Shown here: in pieces, positions 61,917-64,000 of the stretch
How positions within the stretch are numbered: the stretch's first letter is position 1
Layout of the letters: the number at the start of each line of letters is the position of its first letter
Assembly (NCBI GenBank): GCA_964229545.1
Contig: CAXRDP010000050.1
Location: forward strand, 5,702-69,701
Length of the DNA: 64,000 nt
Direction of reading: 5' to 3'
Source: UBA724 sp964229545
GTDB lineage: Bacteria; Bacteroidota; Bacteroidia; Flavobacteriales; Flavobacteriaceae
Made by a program: the position numbers and the translations under genes
Notes under the pieces: model-generated
What the model was told of the DNA's origin: nothing
Seen by the model: the letters and a program-made list of their open reading frames with translations, nothing else
The model's database searches: none

Positions 61917-63446
61917 TCACAGTTGCTTGATGAACTTCAAGGTGATATGCGTATTGACATGAATCAGATATACCCCTTTGGGGAGCGCATCGATGGTTAC
62001 TACACAATGCCTTGACTTGTCTGTTTGAACCTGTCCCTCTACATGTTTCCGACCCGTGAGGTCAAAAATCGCGTATTGTATGTTAGTGATCCCATCAGGA
62101 ACACTAATTTGAAGATAATCAGTAGCAGGGTTGGGGTAGAGCACCCATTTTGTAGTGTCAAATGGATTTTGAGGTCTTAATAAGTCAAACTGAGGAAAAG
62201 TTTCTCCCAGTATATCCTCTGAATTTGGGTTTTCGGGAGTCATCCATTGATCTATGACAGACGCATAGACCGAACGAAAATCAAACTCGGTAGCGAGGTT
62301 GTCTTCCCAACGGGCATTGTTGGGAATGACAGGGTTGTTGCCTAAAATTTCAGGGTCTATGTTGTTTCCTATGATAAATATCGGTGCAGCAGTCCCGTGA
62401 TCGGTGCCTCGAGAACCATTGGAAACAATGGTTCTTCCAAACTCCGAAAAGGTCATGCACAACACATCATCGCTTCGGTTGGCAGTATCCAAATTCAGCA
62501 TGAATTTGCTGACTTGTTGGTTTAGATCTCTCAATAGCAAACTGTGTTGTCCTTGGGCATGATCATTGGGGTCTACTTGTGTGTCGTGGGTGTCAAAGCC
62601 ACCGATAGACACCATATATACTCGAGTGTTGAGCCCTCCGGTAATGAGTTTGGTCATGATGTCAAATTGTTGTGCCAAGTAAGTGTCATTTCCAAATTCG
62701 TGGGTAGTTTGTCCTCGTTCATAGGCCCGTTTAATAACCTCGCTGTATTCGTTAGACTGGTTTTTGATTAGATCAATATAACGGAGTTTCATTCCTAAAT
62801 AATCATCAGGATAGTCAGCCATAGGATCAAAAAGAATGTCTTCATGAAATCCACCAGGGTCTGTTGCGACATAACTGGTAAAAGATTGATTCCCTGTAAA
62901 CAACAATGAAGCTGCTCCGCCCAATTCTATCGACAGTGGGTCGGGATAATTTTCATTTGGATAAGAAAGGGGCCATTCTGGATGTTGATTCTCCATAAAA
63001 CGCCCCATCCAACCTGAATTTATGTATTCATCGTAGTCAGAGGCAGATTGCCAAATGTCCATGGATCGAAAATGAGAAAAGTCGGGTGTGACCGAACCTA
63101 CATTTTGAATAATCTTCAAACGCTTTTCATCAAACATACTTTTAAAACCACTCAGTTCAGGATGCAAGCCCAAATCATGAGTCTCCAATTGTAGGATTTT
63201 GTTTTCAGGAAGTATCACATGGGGTCTGACTTGACTCAAGTTGTTCATCTGATCCATTGGAATCAGGGTGTTTAAGCCATCATTACCTCCATCGAGTTTG
63301 ATGAGCACCAATATTCTACCTTCTGTTTGGGTGTTGCTTAAATAGGTGGTTTTATTGTTGGCTACAACCTGATGAAATATGGAGGGCAATACCATAGGTG
63401 CTGCCGCTGCGTGACTGATTTTATGTAAAAATGATCTTCTTTTCAT
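61917..63446 (-). CDS. DUF1501 protein with type IX secretion sorting tail
   Basis: The 509-residue protein begins with a twin-arginine-like signal (MKRRSFLHKISHAAAAPM), followed by the DUF1501 domain (about 40-420, LVLIKLDGGNDGLNTLIP, FSEFGRTIVSNGSRGTDHGTA). Residues about 430-509 form a type A T9SS sorting domain (LYPNPATDYLQISVP, IFDLTGRKHVEGQV, PKGVYLIHV). It is therefore exported to the cell surface in this lineage. DUF1501 is sulfatase-like in fold, and its role is unknown. It follows the DUF1800 gene by five bases, the usual pairing. Confidence 0.92.
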   Translation of the reverse strand: MKRRSFLHKISHAAAAPMVLPSIFHQVVANNKTTYLSNTQTEGRILVLIKLDGGNDGLNTLIPMDQMNNLSQVRPHVILPENKILQLETHDLGLHPELSGFKSMFDEKRLKIIQNVGSVTPDFSHFRSMDIWQSASDYDEYINSGWMGRFMENQHPEWPLSYPNENYPDPLSIELGGAASLLFTGNQSFTSYVATDPGGFHEDILFDPMADYPDDYLGMKLRYIDLIKNQSNEYSEVIKRAYERGQTTHEFGNDTYLAQQFDIMTKLITGGLNTRVYMVSIGGFDTHDTQVDPNDHAQGQHSLLLRDLNQQVSKFMLNLDTANRSDDVLCMTFSEFGRTIVSNGSRGTDHGTAAPIFIIGNNIDPEILGNNPVIPNNARWEDNLATEFDFRSVYASVIDQWMTPENPNSEDILGETFPQFDLLRPQNPFDTTKWVLYPNPATDYLQISVPDGITNIQYAIFDLTGRKHVEGQVQTDKSRHCVVTIDALPKGVYLIHVNTHITLKFIKQL

Positions 63447-63451
63447 GGCGG

Positions 63452-64000
63452 CTAGTGGATGTGAAATTCGGAGAGTTCAAAGAATTTAAAAAACACATTG
63501 TCAAGTCGCCACTGCAGTTGATTTTCGTTTTCTTGAGTGGGATTGTCCAGAAATTGACGAACATACTCTGTCCAGTGTGTCATAGGAAGCCCGCCTAACA
63601 ATTCGTTAATCCATTGGGATTTTAGTTCGGTACGCATGGGGGCAGCGTGCATTCTTTCAATAAATTCATCCAAAAATGCATTGAGATCATCAGGCTGTTC
63701 GAAACCTGAAAGGTACCGATGGAGGTCATATTTTAAGTTTACTCCTCGATCTTCGTATGAATAACACCACATCCCCCAACGTACCCAAAAGGACATGTTT
63801 TTTCGAGCCTTTATGGTGGAAGTATTAATCCAAAAAAGATCATATACAGGTTCTTGGTAATAGGCCGGCCAGCCCGATACGTTTGGTGGGCTAAACAATT
63901 GCATTCCTTGATTGTGCGTAACCCAGTTCAAATGTTTGGCAAAAATGTCATAGGCCAAAGTATCTGGGCTGTAGTTTTTTACTTGAAACGCCGGATGACC
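63452..64000 (-). CDS. DUF1800 family protein, 3' part
   Basis: The gene runs past the window edge; 182 C-terminal residues are visible, with GMQLFSPPNVSGWPAYYQEP and WINTSTIKARKNM typical of the C-terminal half of DUF1800 proteins. In Bacteroidota and Planctomycetota these large proteins are encoded directly before DUF1501 genes, as here, and the pair is thought to work together at the cell surface. The N-terminal half and its export signal are outside the window. Confidence 0.88.
   Translation of the reverse strand, partial: GHPAFQVKNYSPDTLAYDIFAKHLNWVTHNQGMQLFSPPNVSGWPAYYQEPVYDLFWINTSTIKARKNMSFWVRWGMWCYSYEDRGVNLKYDLHRYLSGFEQPDDLNAFLDEFIERMHAAPMRTELKSQWINELLGGLPMTHWTEYVRQFLDNPTQENENQLQWRLDNVFFKFFELSEFHIH

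Overview
The window is a gene-dense chromosomal segment of a bacterium of the phylum Bacteroidota, most likely a (probably marine) member of the Flavobacteriales. Supporting signs are a type IX secretion sorting tail on a DUF1501 protein, an Oar-like TonB-dependent receptor, a PgpH-type HD hydrolase, a bifunctional aspartokinase/homoserine dehydrogenase, BshA (bacillithiol), Kdo and LPS assembly genes, A-rich sequence instead of Shine-Dalgarno sites before most starts, and many close matches to the Bacteroidota -7 promoter element TAnnTTTG. No prophage, insertion sequence or CRISPR array was seen.

Layout. 1-5.8 kb: start of an NrnA-like phosphoesterase, a small membrane protein, mutL, two overlapping rhomboid proteases, then rsmD, a DUF3822 gene and a membrane-anchored unknown on the other strand. 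5.9-10.7 kb: RecD-like helicase, kdsB, YebC regulator, an SDR epimerase-like protein, gcvT. 10.7-17 kb: exported aminopeptidase P and the thrABC operon. 17.1-20.6 kb: the complete de novo NAD operon nadABC. 20.6-24.6 kb: a RimB-RimK fusion and clpC. 24.8-28.6 kb: gyrA, broken by a one-base frameshift, and a TPR protein. 28.6-34.7 kb: NlpC/P60 peptidase, PgpH-like hydrolase, Oar-like receptor. 34.8-36.3 kb: the only clearly accessory stretch, with a divergent TrpF-like gene, a functional-looking tRNA-Arg, three degenerate tRNA-Arg copies carrying palindromic inserts, a small GIY-YIG nuclease reading frame wedged between them, and tRNA-Ser. 36.3-43.9 kb: micro-ORF, YbjQ, AI-2E transporter family, rsmE, tsaD, TamB. 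44-47.3 kb: pfkA, gapA, a BadF-type kinase, RidA. 47.3-55.1 kb: lptD divergent from an N-acetylmuramoyl-L-alanine amidase, MlaD-like protein, and a membrane/soluble iron-sulfur pair with a HAD phosphatase between them. 55.1-61.1 kb: GH3/serine-hydrolase fusion, bshA, and a DUF1338 plus saccharopine dehydrogenase pair pointing to lysine breakdown. 61.2-64 kb: a tail-to-tail toxin-antitoxin pair and a DUF1501/DUF1800 export pair cut by the window end.

Most genes are housekeeping: amino acid and NAD synthesis, envelope biogenesis (kdsB, lptD, tamB, mlaD, amidase), translation (rsmD, rsmE, tsaD, tRNAs) and quality control (mutL, clpC, rhomboids). The part that best deserves follow-up is 35.5-36.14 kb, where tRNA-Arg copies have been repeatedly modified at the same internal positions by two palindrome families and one copy abuts a GIY-YIG nuclease frame with no usual start codon. 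Other points are the gyrA frameshift, promoters almost touching start codons, and a nested divergent promoter between lptD and the amidase gene.
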